Origin: Alphaproteobacteria bacterium
GTDB taxonomy: Bacteria > Pseudomonadota > Alphaproteobacteria > UBA9219
NCBI GenBank assembly: GCA_028716765.1
Contig: JAQUPC010000016.1
Location: 1 to 24,727 of the forward strand
Length of the DNA: 24,727 nucleotides
Direction: 5' to 3'
In this document: piece by piece, positions 6,800 to 15,016 of the stretch
Layout: every line of letters starts with the position of its first letter
Numbering within the stretch: the stretch's first letter is position 1
The notes under the pieces: generated by a model
Database searches by the model: none
What the model saw: the letters and a program-made list of their open reading frames with translations, nothing else
What the model was told of the DNA's origin: nothing
Translations under genes and position numbers: made by a program

Positions 6800-7642
6800 A
6801 TGATGGCGTTCCAGCACCACCTTCACCTTGTTTCCGATGCCACGGGCGAAACGATACATGGTATTTCGCGGGCTTGTTTGGCGCAATTCGAGGACGTCGG
6901 CGTTCAGGAGCATTTTTGGAGCCTTGTCCGGACCAAGCGCCAGCTGGACGTGGTGCTGGAAGGAATCGGACAATGGCCGGGGCTCGTCCTGTATACGCTT
7001 GTCGACGAGGGATTGCGCGACGCGCTGACCCGCTTTTGCCGCGAGAAAGGCCTGCCGAGCGTTTCGGTGCTGGATCCCGTGATGTCGGCCATGATCAGAT
7101 TTTTCGGCAAACAGGCGGCGCACACGCCCGGCCGCCAGCATGTTCTGGACGCCAACTATTTCGCGCGTATCGAGGCCGTGAACTATGCCATGGCGACGGA
7201 CGACGGGAACAGACTGGAAAGCGTAAACGATGCCGACGTTATCGTTCTTGGCGTTTCGCGAACCTCGAAAACGCCGACCTGCGTCTATCTTGCCAACCGC
7301 GGATTGCTGGCCGCCAACATACCGATCGTTCCCGGCGTGCCGCTGCCGGTCGATCTCGAAAACCTGAAAAAGCCCATGTTCGTCGGCTTGACCAAAGATC
7401 CCGACAGTTTGGTCGAAATTCGCCGCAGCCGCCTGCGCTTTTTGCAAAACGACGATGCATCGCCTTATATTGATCCGGAAAAGGTGCATAAGGAAGTTCA
7501 GGAGGCGCGGCGGCTTTTTGCGCGGCTGGGGTGCCCGGTTATCGACGTTACGCGGCGCTCCGTCGAAGAAACGGCTTCGGAAATCATGATGCTTTTGAAC
7601 CGGCGCACGCTCGAGCGCGAGAAAAAAGGAGACCCGGCATGA
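6800..7642 (+). CDS. ppsR: PEP synthase/PPDK regulatory kinase-pyrophosphorylase (DUF299)
   Basis: The 280-residue protein belongs to the DUF299 family of bifunctional Ser/Thr kinases and phosphotransferases, which switch pyruvate,phosphate dikinase or PEP synthase off by ADP-dependent phosphorylation and on again by phosphate-dependent dephosphorylation. The N-terminus HLHLVSDATGET and the P-loop GVSRTSKT at 151-158 are diagnostic. AAGGA around 6788-6792 supports ATG 6800; a second ATG follows immediately. Its stop overlaps the aroE start by four bases (ATGA). In many relatives maf lies between these two genes; it is absent here. Which of the two substrate enzymes it controls cannot be seen from this window. 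Confidence 0.94.
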   Translation: MMAFQHHLHLVSDATGETIHGISRACLAQFEDVGVQEHFWSLVRTKRQLDVVLEGIGQWPGLVLYTLVDEGLRDALTRFCREKGLPSVSVLDPVMSAMIRFFGKQAAHTPGRQHVLDANYFARIEAVNYAMATDDGNRLESVNDADVIVLGVSRTSKTPTCVYLANRGLLAANIPIVPGVPLPVDLENLKKPMFVGLTKDPDSLVEIRRSRLRFLQNDDASPYIDPEKVHKEVQEARRLFARLGCPVIDVTRRSVEETASEIMMLLNRRTLEREKKGDPA

Positions 7643-8490
7643 TAAGCGGCCGCGCGAAACTGGCAGGGGTCATGGGATGGCCGGTGGGGCACTCGCGCTC
7701 GCCGCGCCTTCACGGAACGTGGCTAAGGCAATACGGGATCGACGGCGCCTACGTTCCTCTGGCTGTAGAGCCTTCCCGCCTCGAGCAAGCCTTGCGCGCC
7801 CTTCCGGCTCTCGGGTTCCGCGGCGTTAACCTGACGATTCCCCACAAGGAAGCGGCCCTCGGCATCGTCGACCGCATCGAACCTTTGGCGGCGCGCATTG
7901 GCGCCGTCAACACCGTAATCGTCGGCGAAGACGGCAAGCTCGACGGACGAAATACGGACGCCTTCGGTTTTCAGGAGAACCTCAGGGCGGCAGGTTTTGC
8001 GCTTGAGGAAAAAGGGGCCCCGGCCGCGGTTCTGGGCGCGGGCGGCGCGGCGCGCGCCGTTATTGCGGCTCTGCAGGACATGGGGTTTTCTGAAATCAGG
8101 CTCGTGAACCGGACCCGGGACCGCGCCGGACAATGCGCCGGATCTTTGCGTGCGCCCGGCCTTGGCGCGATAAACGTGGTGGCGTGGGAAGAGGCGGCGC
8201 GGGCGCTTGAGGATGCGGCGCTGCTAGTGAACACGACCTCGCTTGGCATGAACGGGCAGCCGCCGCTTGATATGGATTTGGCTCCCCTGCCATCGGGCGC
8301 GTGGGTTACGGACATCGTCTATACCCCGCTTGAGACGGCGCTGTTGCGGCGGGCGCGGCAAAGGAATCTTCGCGTCGTCGACGGCCTTGGCATGCTGTTG
8401 CATCAGGCGCGGCCGGGCTTTGCCGCCTGGTTCGGCGTGGAGCCGGAGGTTACCGGGGATCTTCGCGAGGCGGTGCTGGCCGATGACTAA
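7639..8490 (+). CDS. aroE: Shikimate dehydrogenase (NADP+)
   Basis: The 283-residue enzyme reduces 3-dehydroshikimate to shikimate in aromatic amino acid synthesis. PVGHSRSP (15-22) binds shikimate, K70 in NLTIPHK and the Asp of GRNTDAFGF (D107) form the catalytic pair, and GAGGAARA (133-140) is the nucleotide-binding loop followed by an NRT motif. ATG 7639 is chosen because it overlaps the ppsR stop by four bases and the protein then begins at the family N-terminus. It overlaps coaE by eight bases at the 3' end, so ppsR-aroE-coaE-dnaQ looks like one transcription unit. Confidence 0.96.
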   Translation: MISGRAKLAGVMGWPVGHSRSPRLHGTWLRQYGIDGAYVPLAVEPSRLEQALRALPALGFRGVNLTIPHKEAALGIVDRIEPLAARIGAVNTVIVGEDGKLDGRNTDAFGFQENLRAAGFALEEKGAPAAVLGAGGAARAVIAALQDMGFSEIRLVNRTRDRAGQCAGSLRAPGLGAINVVAWEEAARALEDAALLVNTTSLGMNGQPPLDMDLAPLPSGAWVTDIVYTPLETALLRRARQRNLRVVDGLGMLLHQARPGFAAWFGVEPEVTGDLREAVLADD

Positions 8491-9106
8491 TCGCCGCAAA
8501 ACGAAAAAACTTATGGTCCTTGGTCTGACGGGCTCGATAGGGATGGGGAAAAGCACCGCCGCGAACATATTGCGCGGCTTCGGCCTTTCCGTTTACAGCG
8601 CCGACGCCGCCGTTCATGCGCTGCTCAAGCGCGGCGGCAAAGCCGTTAAGCCGGTGGCGCGGCTCTTTCCCGGAACGCTGAAAAAGGGCGCCATCGACCG
8701 GGACCTTTTGGGCCGGACGGTTTTCGCCGCTCCCGGAAAACTGCGCCGCCTGGAACAAATCCTTCATCCCCTCGCGCGCGCAGCCGAGCGGTCGTTTTTG
8801 GCGAAGGCCCGGAAAGAAGGCGCAAGGGCGGCCGTGCTCGAAATCCCGCTGCTTTTTGAAACGAAAGCCGAAAAGCGGTGCGGCGCGACGCTTTGCGTAA
8901 CGGCCACGAAGGCCGTTCAGAAAAGACGCGTCATGAAGCGTCCGGGCATGACGGCGGCCAAATTCCGCGCTATTCTGAAACAGCAAATGCCGGACCGCGA
9001 AAAGCGCCGCCGCGCCGATTATGTGATAAACACCGCGAAGGGTCAGGCCGCCACGCGGCGGGCGCTGGCGCGGATATGGAAAATTCTGCAGGAAAGCAAA
9101 ACCTAG
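8483..9106 (+). CDS. coaE: Dephospho-CoA kinase
   Basis: The 207-residue P-loop kinase phosphorylates the 3'-OH of dephospho-CoA, the last step of coenzyme A synthesis. GLTGSIGMGKST (P-loop at 17-25), the YSADAAVH substrate segment, the LEIPLLFET lid-base motif and a C-terminal DYVINT strand are all seen. ATG 8483 overlaps the end of aroE; an ATG ten codons later (8513) would also give a complete domain. The C-terminal half is unusually rich in Lys and Arg. dnaQ begins three bases after the stop. Confidence 0.95.
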   Translation: MTNRRKTKKLMVLGLTGSIGMGKSTAANILRGFGLSVYSADAAVHALLKRGGKAVKPVARLFPGTLKKGAIDRDLLGRTVFAAPGKLRRLEQILHPLARAAERSFLAKARKEGARAAVLEIPLLFETKAEKRCGATLCVTATKAVQKRRVMKRPGMTAAKFRAILKQQMPDREKRRRADYVINTAKGQAATRRALARIWKILQESKT

Positions 9107-9109
9107 ACC

Positions 9110-9796
9110 ATGCGCGAAATCGTTCTTGATACGGAAACGACGGGACTCAATCCGCTGGGCGGCGACCGCGTGGTGGAAATCGGCGGCGTCGAGCTGATCA
9201 ACCTGATGCCGACGGGGCGCATCTATCACGGCTACTTCAACCCCGAGCGCGCCATGCCCCCCGAAGCGGCGCGCGTGCACGGCCTGACGGAGGAATTTCT
9301 TGCGGACAAGCCCGTGTTCGCCAGTTCCGTTGACGATTTTCTGACCTTTATCGGCGAGACGCCGCTCGTGATTCACAACGCCTCTTTCGATATGGGGTTC
9401 CTGAACGCCGAACTGTCGCGCCTTGGCTTTCCGGCTCTGCCGCCGTCGCGGGCCGTCGATACATTGGCTATGGCGCGGCGTCTTTTCCCGGGCGCGCCCA
9501 ACTCGCTCGACGCTCTCTGCAAGCGCTTCGGCATCGACACATCGGGACGCGAATGGCACGGCGCGCTTCTCGACGCGCGGCTGCTGGCGGACGTTTATCT
9601 GGAGCTGCGCGGCGGGCGCCAGCCCGGGCTTGTCATGAATGTTGCCGGCGGGCGCGACGAAATTTTGCCCGCCGCCGCAACGGGCGCCTTCCGCGAGCCG
9701 CGCGCGCACGCCCCGACGGAGGAAGAAAAAACGGCGCACGCGGCGCTTGTTGAAGCCTTGAAGAATCCTTTATGGAAACAGAGCCGTCGCGCCTGA
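9110..9796 (+). CDS. dnaQ: DNA polymerase III epsilon subunit (3'-5' proofreading exonuclease)
   Basis: The 228-residue protein is the DEDDh-type proofreading subunit of the replicase. The metal-binding residues are visible: D7 and E9 in DTETTG, D94 in HNASFD, and H150 with D155 in HGALLDA. The C-terminal tail after about residue 180 is the part expected to bind the polymerase alpha subunit. It is the last gene of the ppsR-aroE-coaE-dnaQ run. In the usual alphaproteobacterial layout dnaQ converges with secB; here it converges with a dienelactone hydrolase-like gene eight bases away, so this is the second rearrangement junction. Confidence 0.97.
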   Translation: MREIVLDTETTGLNPLGGDRVVEIGGVELINLMPTGRIYHGYFNPERAMPPEAARVHGLTEEFLADKPVFASSVDDFLTFIGETPLVIHNASFDMGFLNAELSRLGFPALPPSRAVDTLAMARRLFPGAPNSLDALCKRFGIDTSGREWHGALLDARLLADVYLELRGGRQPGLVMNVAGGRDEILPAAATGAFREPRAHAPTEEEKTAHAALVEALKNPLWKQSRRA

Positions 9797-9804
9797 TCCC
9801 GCCT

Positions 9805-10506
9805 CTATCCCGTCAACAAACAGCCGGAAAGAAAATCATGCGTGCGCTGGCCGGCGAGGCCGGCGGCGTCCTTGCGGTATGCGGGGCCGCCCGGGCGGGC
9901 AAAAGCATGCCGCGCGCCGGGGTAGATGTGCGTGGACACAAGGGGGTTTCGCGCCGCCGCCTCCAGAACTTTTTCCCGGGACGGCGCGGCGAGGAACTCG
10001 TCTTTTTCGGCGATATGAAGCAGCGCCGGCTGGCGTATGTCGTGGACTTCATCGAGAGCCGACTCGATCCCCGTTCCGTAATAGCTTACCGAGCCGTCAA
10101 CATCGCTGCGCGCGGCCATGAGCCAGGCCAGCTTGCCGCCAAGGCCGTACCCGGCGACGCCGACCTTTCCGCTGCAGCCGGACAGGCAGCGCATATGCGC
10201 CATCGTCGCGAGCAGGTCGCGCAAACCGGCCTCGACATCGAAGGCTTTATAAAGCTCGAACGCGCGGTCGCGGTCCGCGTCTTCTTGCGGGGAAAGCCGG
10301 ACGCCCGGCTTCAGGCGCCAGAACAAATCGGGGCATACGGCCATGTATCCCTGGGAGGCAAAAGCGTCGCAGACGGCGCGCATATCATCGTTTACGCCGA
10401 AAATTTCCTGTATCACCACAAGGCCGGGGCCGCAGTTGTTTTTCGGCATGGCGGCATAACCGCCGAAAACAGGCCCGTCGAGAGCGTTGATCGAAACATC
10501 GGGCAT
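9805..10506 (-). CDS. Dienelactone hydrolase-family protein lacking the Cys nucleophile
   Basis: The 233-residue alpha/beta-hydrolase fold has the DLH family pattern: IQEIFGVN (E34), the nucleophile elbow region VGVAGYGLGGKLAWLMAARSD, the SYYGTGIE strand, the acid Asp in IAEKDEF (D169) and the His in GARHAFAR (H200). The elbow is normally GYCLGG, with the catalytic Cys. Here codon 121 (10146-10144) is GGC, Gly, one base away from TGC. As it stands the protein cannot do standard thiol-based ester hydrolysis, so it is either inactive, repurposed for binding, or a sequencing or recent point mutation. AAGGTG lies upstream of ATG 10506. It has no aromatic-degradation genes nearby. Confidence 0.88.
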   Translation of the reverse strand: MPDVSINALDGPVFGGYAAMPKNNCGPGLVVIQEIFGVNDDMRAVCDAFASQGYMAVCPDLFWRLKPGVRLSPQEDADRDRAFELYKAFDVEAGLRDLLATMAHMRCLSGCSGKVGVAGYGLGGKLAWLMAARSDVDGSVSYYGTGIESALDEVHDIRQPALLHIAEKDEFLAAPSREKVLEAAARNPLVSTHIYPGARHAFARPGGPAYRKDAAGLAGQRTHDFLSGCLLTG

Positions 10507-10596
10507 GGCGGCGCACCTTCATGAACGCGAACGTTGTGTTGATGAACGAAAAGCTAGGCGCGCGCGGGCGTTCTGGCAATGCAGGAAAAATGCGTC

Positions 10597-12660
10597 CTAC
10601 AGGGACTCGACGGTTACCGGGCGCAACACAACGGCGCAAGGAAGCCGGGCGTCGGTTGTAAGGCGCAGGCGCAAAAAAGCCGGACCGCCGGAAGTTTTTG
10701 GCACGGAAAAAGCCTGAAAGACGGTCTCCGGAACAACAGCGGGAGCAAACGTCTTATGGAACGATGCGCTTCCGTTTGATGCCAACACGGACAGTTCAAA
10801 TCGCGGATTGTAACAATCGCCCTGCGGCAAAACCCCGGCGCTTATACGGTAATCGCCCGGCGCAAGAGGATAATCGAAGAACAGGCCCAGCTCCGCACGC
10901 AAGGGATCGAAGCCCGCGTACACGACGGTTTGATTCTGTTCGTTTGTCCCAATAAACATTTGCCGAAGCGCCGAAAGCGCGATCCAGTCCTGACGGGGAG
11001 CCGGAACGGTTTTGCGCATGTCCGCGAGGGCTTCGTGCAGGGCGTCCGGCGCCCACGGATCCCGGCGCCAAACGGAAACCCGGACGCCGTCTTCAAGCGC
11101 GAAGCTTTCCGCATCCTTGTGAAAGAGGATCTGGCGCGCGCCGGAGGGCGGAAACTGTTGCGCCGCCGCCGTCACGACTTTCTGCGCGTCGGCGCCGAGA
11201 TGGTATTGCGGCGGCTCCGGCACGACATAGACGTTTGCCGTAGCGAAGGCGTCCAGAGGCGAACTTTGTGCGCTGTCGACCTCGGGCCCTTGAAGGAAGC
11301 GGGGCAGCGCGTCGAAGTGATGCAGAATATCGGTGTTAACCGCGCGCACGATGTCCTGATTGAATATGAAGGAAGAGCCCAACACGAAAACCCGGTCTTC
11401 GGGCGTTGTCGTTGCAATGAGGTAAGAGCCAAGCCTGACCAGTTCGCCGTAGTCCTTCCGGACGACGGGAGGGCGCGGGGCTGACAGCAAGCGCGGCGCG
11501 CCGTTGCTGTTGGGCGGGACGCCGTCCGGCGACAACCAGAGCGCCCAGACGCTGTTGGAGGCGAGCAACAGGGCAAGGGGGGTAATCGCCCAAAAAGCGC
11601 GTGGCGCCGGGAAGGACCGCCATAGTCCGAGAAAAAGACCGGCAAGGCCAACGGAAACGAACAAAGGCAGAAAATGCAAAATATAGTGGTGTCCCTTTTG
11701 AACGGGGCCGCCGCACCAGACGACAAACCACACTAAAGTTGCCGCGGCGACAAAGGCAAGCGGCCGCCTCGCTTCGGGCCATTTTCGCAGAGCAAGGATG
11801 AAACCGCCCAGCGCGGCGCCGGAAAGCAAAAACCCGAAACCGCCTAAAGCAAACAGCAAAAACCCGGCGGCGGAGTTTTTATAGGAAAGGTAAAGCTTTC
11901 CATAGTCGACCGTTAACGCGTTCCGCAAAAATTCGGGCGCGATAATACCGATTGCCGCCGCCATAATCGTGCCGCACAAAACGTAAAAAAGCGCCTGCCG
12001 CAACAACGCCTTTAGCCGCATCCCGGGCGGCGTGCGGAAAAAACAGTCAAACAGGCTGAAACCGGCGGACGTCAGGAGGAGCGCAACGGCGGCATAGGCA
12101 AAATGCCGCCGCAGAAGAACCGCGAAGCCAAGCAGCAGACCGGCGAGAACGGCCGTGAAAAGCCCGTCCGGACGCGTGAGGAACAGACCCAGCGCGAACG
12201 CGACGCAGGCGGCGGCGCCGATATCCGGATACCCTTCCAAAAGAGGAAGCCATAGGGGCGGAATAAGCGCGCAGACGCCGAAGCCGAACAGCAAGGCTTG
12301 CGGCCAGCCCAAACCGAAAACGCGGCGCAAGACGAACGCAACGGCAGCCTCGAAGGCCACGAAAAAAACGAGGAAATTCGTAAGCAGAAAAACGGGCCGT
12401 TCGTTGCCAAAAAGCGCAAAGGCCGGCAACGAAGGCAGCGCGAATATGTAATTATAATCTTGCGCAAGAGACTGATTCAAAACGGCGAGCCCTGGCGCGA
12501 AACCCATATGAAAGGCTCCCGCCAAATCCCGGGCCATCAAGTGATACATGGCGTGGTCCCAGAAATACACCGTGTGTTCCTGCGACACGTAGCCGTACAC
12601 GAACAGGCCTTGCAGCAGGATAAGCGCGAAGAGCGCAAGAAGAAAAACGTTACGCTTCAT
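10597..12660 (-). CDS. Polytopic membrane glycosyltransferase-like protein (GT-C fold, ArnT/PMT-like)
   Basis: The 687-residue protein has a signal-anchor at residues 5-22, then a short loop with paired acids in WDHAMYHLMARD (D35, D45), then roughly ten further hydrophobic spans up to about residue 375. A hydrophilic C-terminal domain of about 300 residues follows, probably periplasmic and beta-rich near its end. An acidic motif in the first loop followed by many spans is the architecture of lipid-linked-sugar glycosyltransferases such as ArnT and family 39 enzymes. The acceptor and sugar are unknown. It is divergent from the DUF6489-like gene across 112 bases and 90 bases upstream of the DLH-like gene, so those two may be co-transcribed. 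It does not belong to the conserved origin cluster and was probably inserted at the rearrangement junction. Confidence 0.75.
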   Translation of the reverse strand: MKRNVFLLALFALILLQGLFVYGYVSQEHTVYFWDHAMYHLMARDLAGAFHMGFAPGLAVLNQSLAQDYNYIFALPSLPAFALFGNERPVFLLTNFLVFFVAFEAAVAFVLRRVFGLGWPQALLFGFGVCALIPPLWLPLLEGYPDIGAAACVAFALGLFLTRPDGLFTAVLAGLLLGFAVLLRRHFAYAAVALLLTSAGFSLFDCFFRTPPGMRLKALLRQALFYVLCGTIMAAAIGIIAPEFLRNALTVDYGKLYLSYKNSAAGFLLFALGGFGFLLSGAALGGFILALRKWPEARRPLAFVAAATLVWFVVWCGGPVQKGHHYILHFLPLFVSVGLAGLFLGLWRSFPAPRAFWAITPLALLLASNSVWALWLSPDGVPPNSNGAPRLLSAPRPPVVRKDYGELVRLGSYLIATTTPEDRVFVLGSSFIFNQDIVRAVNTDILHHFDALPRFLQGPEVDSAQSSPLDAFATANVYVVPEPPQYHLGADAQKVVTAAAQQFPPSGARQILFHKDAESFALEDGVRVSVWRRDPWAPDALHEALADMRKTVPAPRQDWIALSALRQMFIGTNEQNQTVVYAGFDPLRAELGLFFDYPLAPGDYRISAGVLPQGDCYNPRFELSVLASNGSASFHKTFAPAVVPETVFQAFSVPKTSGGPAFLRLRLTTDARLPCAVVLRPVTVESL

Positions 12661-12772
12661 GGGGAATCCCGGGAACGATGCGGCAGCCTACGCGCTCCTT
12701 CCCGGAGCGGCAAGCTTGCGGTAAGATAGCAAGGGAAGAACGGCGGCAAAACAACCGCGGGAAGGAGGGGCC

Positions 12773-13066
12773 ATGAAGGTCACCATAAACGTCGAGTGTA
12801 CGCCCGGCGAAGCGCGCCTGTTCATGGGGTTGCCGGACGTGCGGCCCATGCAGGAATCGCTTCTGAAGGAGATGGAAGAAAAAATGCGCGAAAACATGCA
12901 GGCCATGAGTCCGGAAGCGATGCTGAAAACCTGGCTTCCGGCCACGCTTCATGGCGCGGAACAAATGCAAAAAATATTTTTTTCGCAGGTTCAGCAAGTG
13001 ATGTCGGCGGCGGCGGGCGCGGCGAAAGACAGGCCCGGCGGCACGGAAAGCAAAAAAGAGACGTGA
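12773..13066 (+). CDS. Small DUF6489-like protein
   Basis: The 97-residue protein has an MKVTINVECTPGEARLFMGLPDV start followed by an amphipathic helical middle and a charged tail. This N-terminus is, to my recollection, characteristic of the alphaproteobacterial DUF6489 family, usually encoded directly before mnmE. A strong GGAAGGAGGGG site precedes ATG 12773. The stop overlaps the mnmE GTG start (GTGA), indicating coupling. The function is not known; the helical body suggests an oligomeric partner protein, which is inference. Confidence 0.8.
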   Translation: MKVTINVECTPGEARLFMGLPDVRPMQESLLKEMEEKMRENMQAMSPEAMLKTWLPATLHGAEQMQKIFFSQVQQVMSAAAGAAKDRPGGTESKKET

Positions 13067-14412
13067 AAAACGACAGGCCGCCAAAGAGTGAAAACGACAC
13101 CGTCTTTGCGCTCGCGTCCGCGCCGGGGCGGGCGGGCGTCGCCGTGTTTCGCGTCTCGGGCCCGGCAGCGGGAGACGCGCTTGAACGGCTGTGCAGGCTT
13201 TCGTCCAGGCCGCCGCCGCGCACGGCTTTGCTGCACCGGCTTTTTGATCCGCAAACCGGCGAGATCATCGATCAGTCGGTTGTGTTGTGGTTTCCCGCGC
13301 CTCACAGCTACACCGGCGAGGACGTCGCCGAGTTTCACGTGCACGGCGGCCGCGCCGTCTTGAACGAGCTGACCGAAGCGCTGCGCCGCCTGCCGCGCTT
13401 TCGTCTCGCCGAGCCCGGCGAGTTCACGCGCCGCGCGTTCGAGAACGGCAAATTCGATCTCACCGAAGCCGAAGCCGTCGCCGACCTTGTCGACGCCGAG
13501 ACCACGGCCCAGCGGCGGCAGGCGCTGCGCCAGCTTGAGGGCGAACTTGGCCGTCTTTATCGCGGCTGGGCCGGGCGGCTGAAAACCTGCCTTGCTCACA
13601 TGGAGGCCGATATCGATTTCACGGACGATGAACTGCCGGAAGACCTCGCCGCCCAAAAAACGGAAGAGGTGCGGCGGCTTTCGGAGGACATCGAACGGCA
13701 CCTTGACGACCGCCAGCGCGGCCAACGCCTGCGCGAAGGGTTTATGGTTGCCATTCTGGGGCCGCCGAACGCGGGCAAATCGAGTCTTTTGAACGCTCTT
13801 GCGCAACGCGAAGCCGCGATCGTCATGCCGGCTCCCGGCACGACGCGCGACATTATAGAAGTCCACCTCGACCTCGGCGGCTACCCGGTCACGCTGGCCG
13901 ACACGGCCGGGCTGAGAGAAAGCGCCGACGCCATAGAGAGCGAAGGCGTCCGGCGCGCCCTTGCGCGCGCGGCGAACGCCGATTTGAAGATCCTTGTCTT
14001 CGACGGCGCGAACTGGCCGGACATGGACGAGACGACGAAAGCGCTGCAGGACGACAATACGCTCACCGTTGTGAACAAGGCCGATTTGATCGCCAACACA
14101 CAACGGCAGCCGGACATATTGTTCATTTCGGCAACGGCGGGCACGGGCTTGCGCGAGATGTCCGAACAGCTCGTCAAGGCCATCGATCTGCGCTTTGCTT
14201 CGACGGGACAGCCGGCGTTAACCCGTGCGCGGCACCGGGCGGCGCTGGAGGAATGCCGCGATCATCTAAAACGCGCGCTCGCGGCGCATGAGACGGAGTT
14301 GCGCGCCGAGGATACGCGGCTTGCCATGCGCGCCCTTGGCCGCATTACGGGTAGCGTTGATGTTGAGGACCTGCTCGATGTTGTTTTTAAAGATTTTTGT
14401 ATTGGGAAATAG
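13063..14412 (+). CDS. mnmE: tRNA modification GTPase MnmE
   Basis: The 449-residue GTPase works with MnmG to build the (carboxymethyl)aminomethyl group on U34 of certain tRNAs. The N-terminal tetrahydrofolate-binding domain (FALASAPGRAGVAVFRVSG, AEFHVHGG at 89-96) is followed by a helical domain carrying the inserted G domain: G1 GPPNAGKS 233-240, G2 GTTRD 259-263, G3 DTAG 280-283 and G4 NKAD. The C-terminal CIGK motif has the catalytic Cys. The GTG start at 13063 is preferred because it overlaps the upstream stop by four bases and gives the usual length; the frame stays open upstream through the DUF6489-like gene. mnmG normally follows closely; here 2.4 kb of other genes intervene. Confidence 0.96.
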   Translation: MKNDRPPKSENDTVFALASAPGRAGVAVFRVSGPAAGDALERLCRLSSRPPPRTALLHRLFDPQTGEIIDQSVVLWFPAPHSYTGEDVAEFHVHGGRAVLNELTEALRRLPRFRLAEPGEFTRRAFENGKFDLTEAEAVADLVDAETTAQRRQALRQLEGELGRLYRGWAGRLKTCLAHMEADIDFTDDELPEDLAAQKTEEVRRLSEDIERHLDDRQRGQRLREGFMVAILGPPNAGKSSLLNALAQREAAIVMPAPGTTRDIIEVHLDLGGYPVTLADTAGLRESADAIESEGVRRALARAANADLKILVFDGANWPDMDETTKALQDDNTLTVVNKADLIANTQRQPDILFISATAGTGLREMSEQLVKAIDLRFASTGQPALTRARHRAALEECRDHLKRALAAHETELRAEDTRLAMRALGRITGSVDVEDLLDVVFKDFCIGK

Positions 14413-14518
14413 GGCCAAGGATGAAAGTAATAAGGCCGTATGGAAAAAACCTTCTAGAAAATGTACGCTACCGTCAATAATTTAAGAAATACCGGATTAC
14501 GCGACTTTTGGGATGCCC

Positions 14519-14532
14519 GGCCGATAACGGCC
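14519..14532. repeat. Small GC hairpin followed by A-run
   Basis: GGCCG at 14519-14523 pairs with CGGCC at 14528-14532 across four bases, with A5 directly after it and the next ATG at 14537. On the plus strand it sits where a ribosome-binding site would be. On the minus strand it would be preceded by a T-run, not followed by one, so it is not a terminator for leftward transcription. Confidence 0.35.
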
Positions 14533-14536
14533 AAAA

Positions 14537-15016
14537 ATGAGCAAGACGATGGATTTAAAACGCGGCTACAACTTTGAAATTTATTTTCTGAAGAAGGCAG
14601 AAGGGGAAAAGCTCCGCCTCGCCATATTGATCGCGCGCCCTGAAGGGGGCGCCTTTCTCTACACGCAGAAAGAACTTTCGCGAACGCTGCGCAAACACGG
14701 CAAACGCCTCAAGGCCGAAACCCGAGCCACTTTGCAACAGGCGCTCGAGGAATTGAAGGCCGCCGCAAAAGCCGGAAAGAAATTTAGGCTTTGGAACAGG
14801 GCGCTCCATGACCGGCGGGCTCCGGCGACCGAGGGGGCAGCGACAAGCCGCGGCGCGTTTTGCGATGACCCGATAAAGTTTTTTATGCACGGCTTGCGGG
14901 CGGGCGGCGCTGAAACAAAGGCACGGCTACGGCGGACGGACGGTCCAATGCCTCCGGCGCGGGGATGTCCTACGAGCCTGTTTCTGGCACGGGCTCCACG
15001 GCATCGAATTTCGTGA
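14537..15016 (+). CDS. Hypothetical protein, C-terminal part doubtful
   Basis: The 159-codon frame has a credible N-terminal half: about 85 residues with beta-strand-like FEIYFL and LRLAILIARPEGG stretches and Lys-rich helices ending near LWN. I do not recognise a family. After residue 87 the composition becomes Arg/Ala/Gly/Pro-rich and looks like translated non-coding or frameshifted DNA. The last 47 bases overlap the 3' end of the convergent K+ channel gene. There is no Shine-Dalgarno sequence, and a hairpin lies just upstream of ATG 14537. The true gene may be shorter or frameshifted near 14790. Confidence 0.4.
   Translation: MSKTMDLKRGYNFEIYFLKKAEGEKLRLAILIARPEGGAFLYTQKELSRTLRKHGKRLKAETRATLQQALEELKAAAKAGKKFRLWNRALHDRRAPATEGAATSRGAFCDDPIKFFMHGLRAGGAETKARLRRTDGPMPPARGCPTSLFLARAPRHRIS

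Noticed and set aside
8450..9739. 429-codon minus-strand open frame opposite coaE and dnaQ
   Set aside because: Antisense shadow; both sense genes have complete catalytic motifs.
13331..13346. parS-like half site (GTTTCACGTG) in mnmE
   Set aside because: Only the left half matches, and the bases are dictated by the conserved protein motif AEFHVHGG.
12991..14103. 370-codon minus-strand frame opposite mnmE
   Set aside because: Antisense shadow of an unmistakable mnmE.
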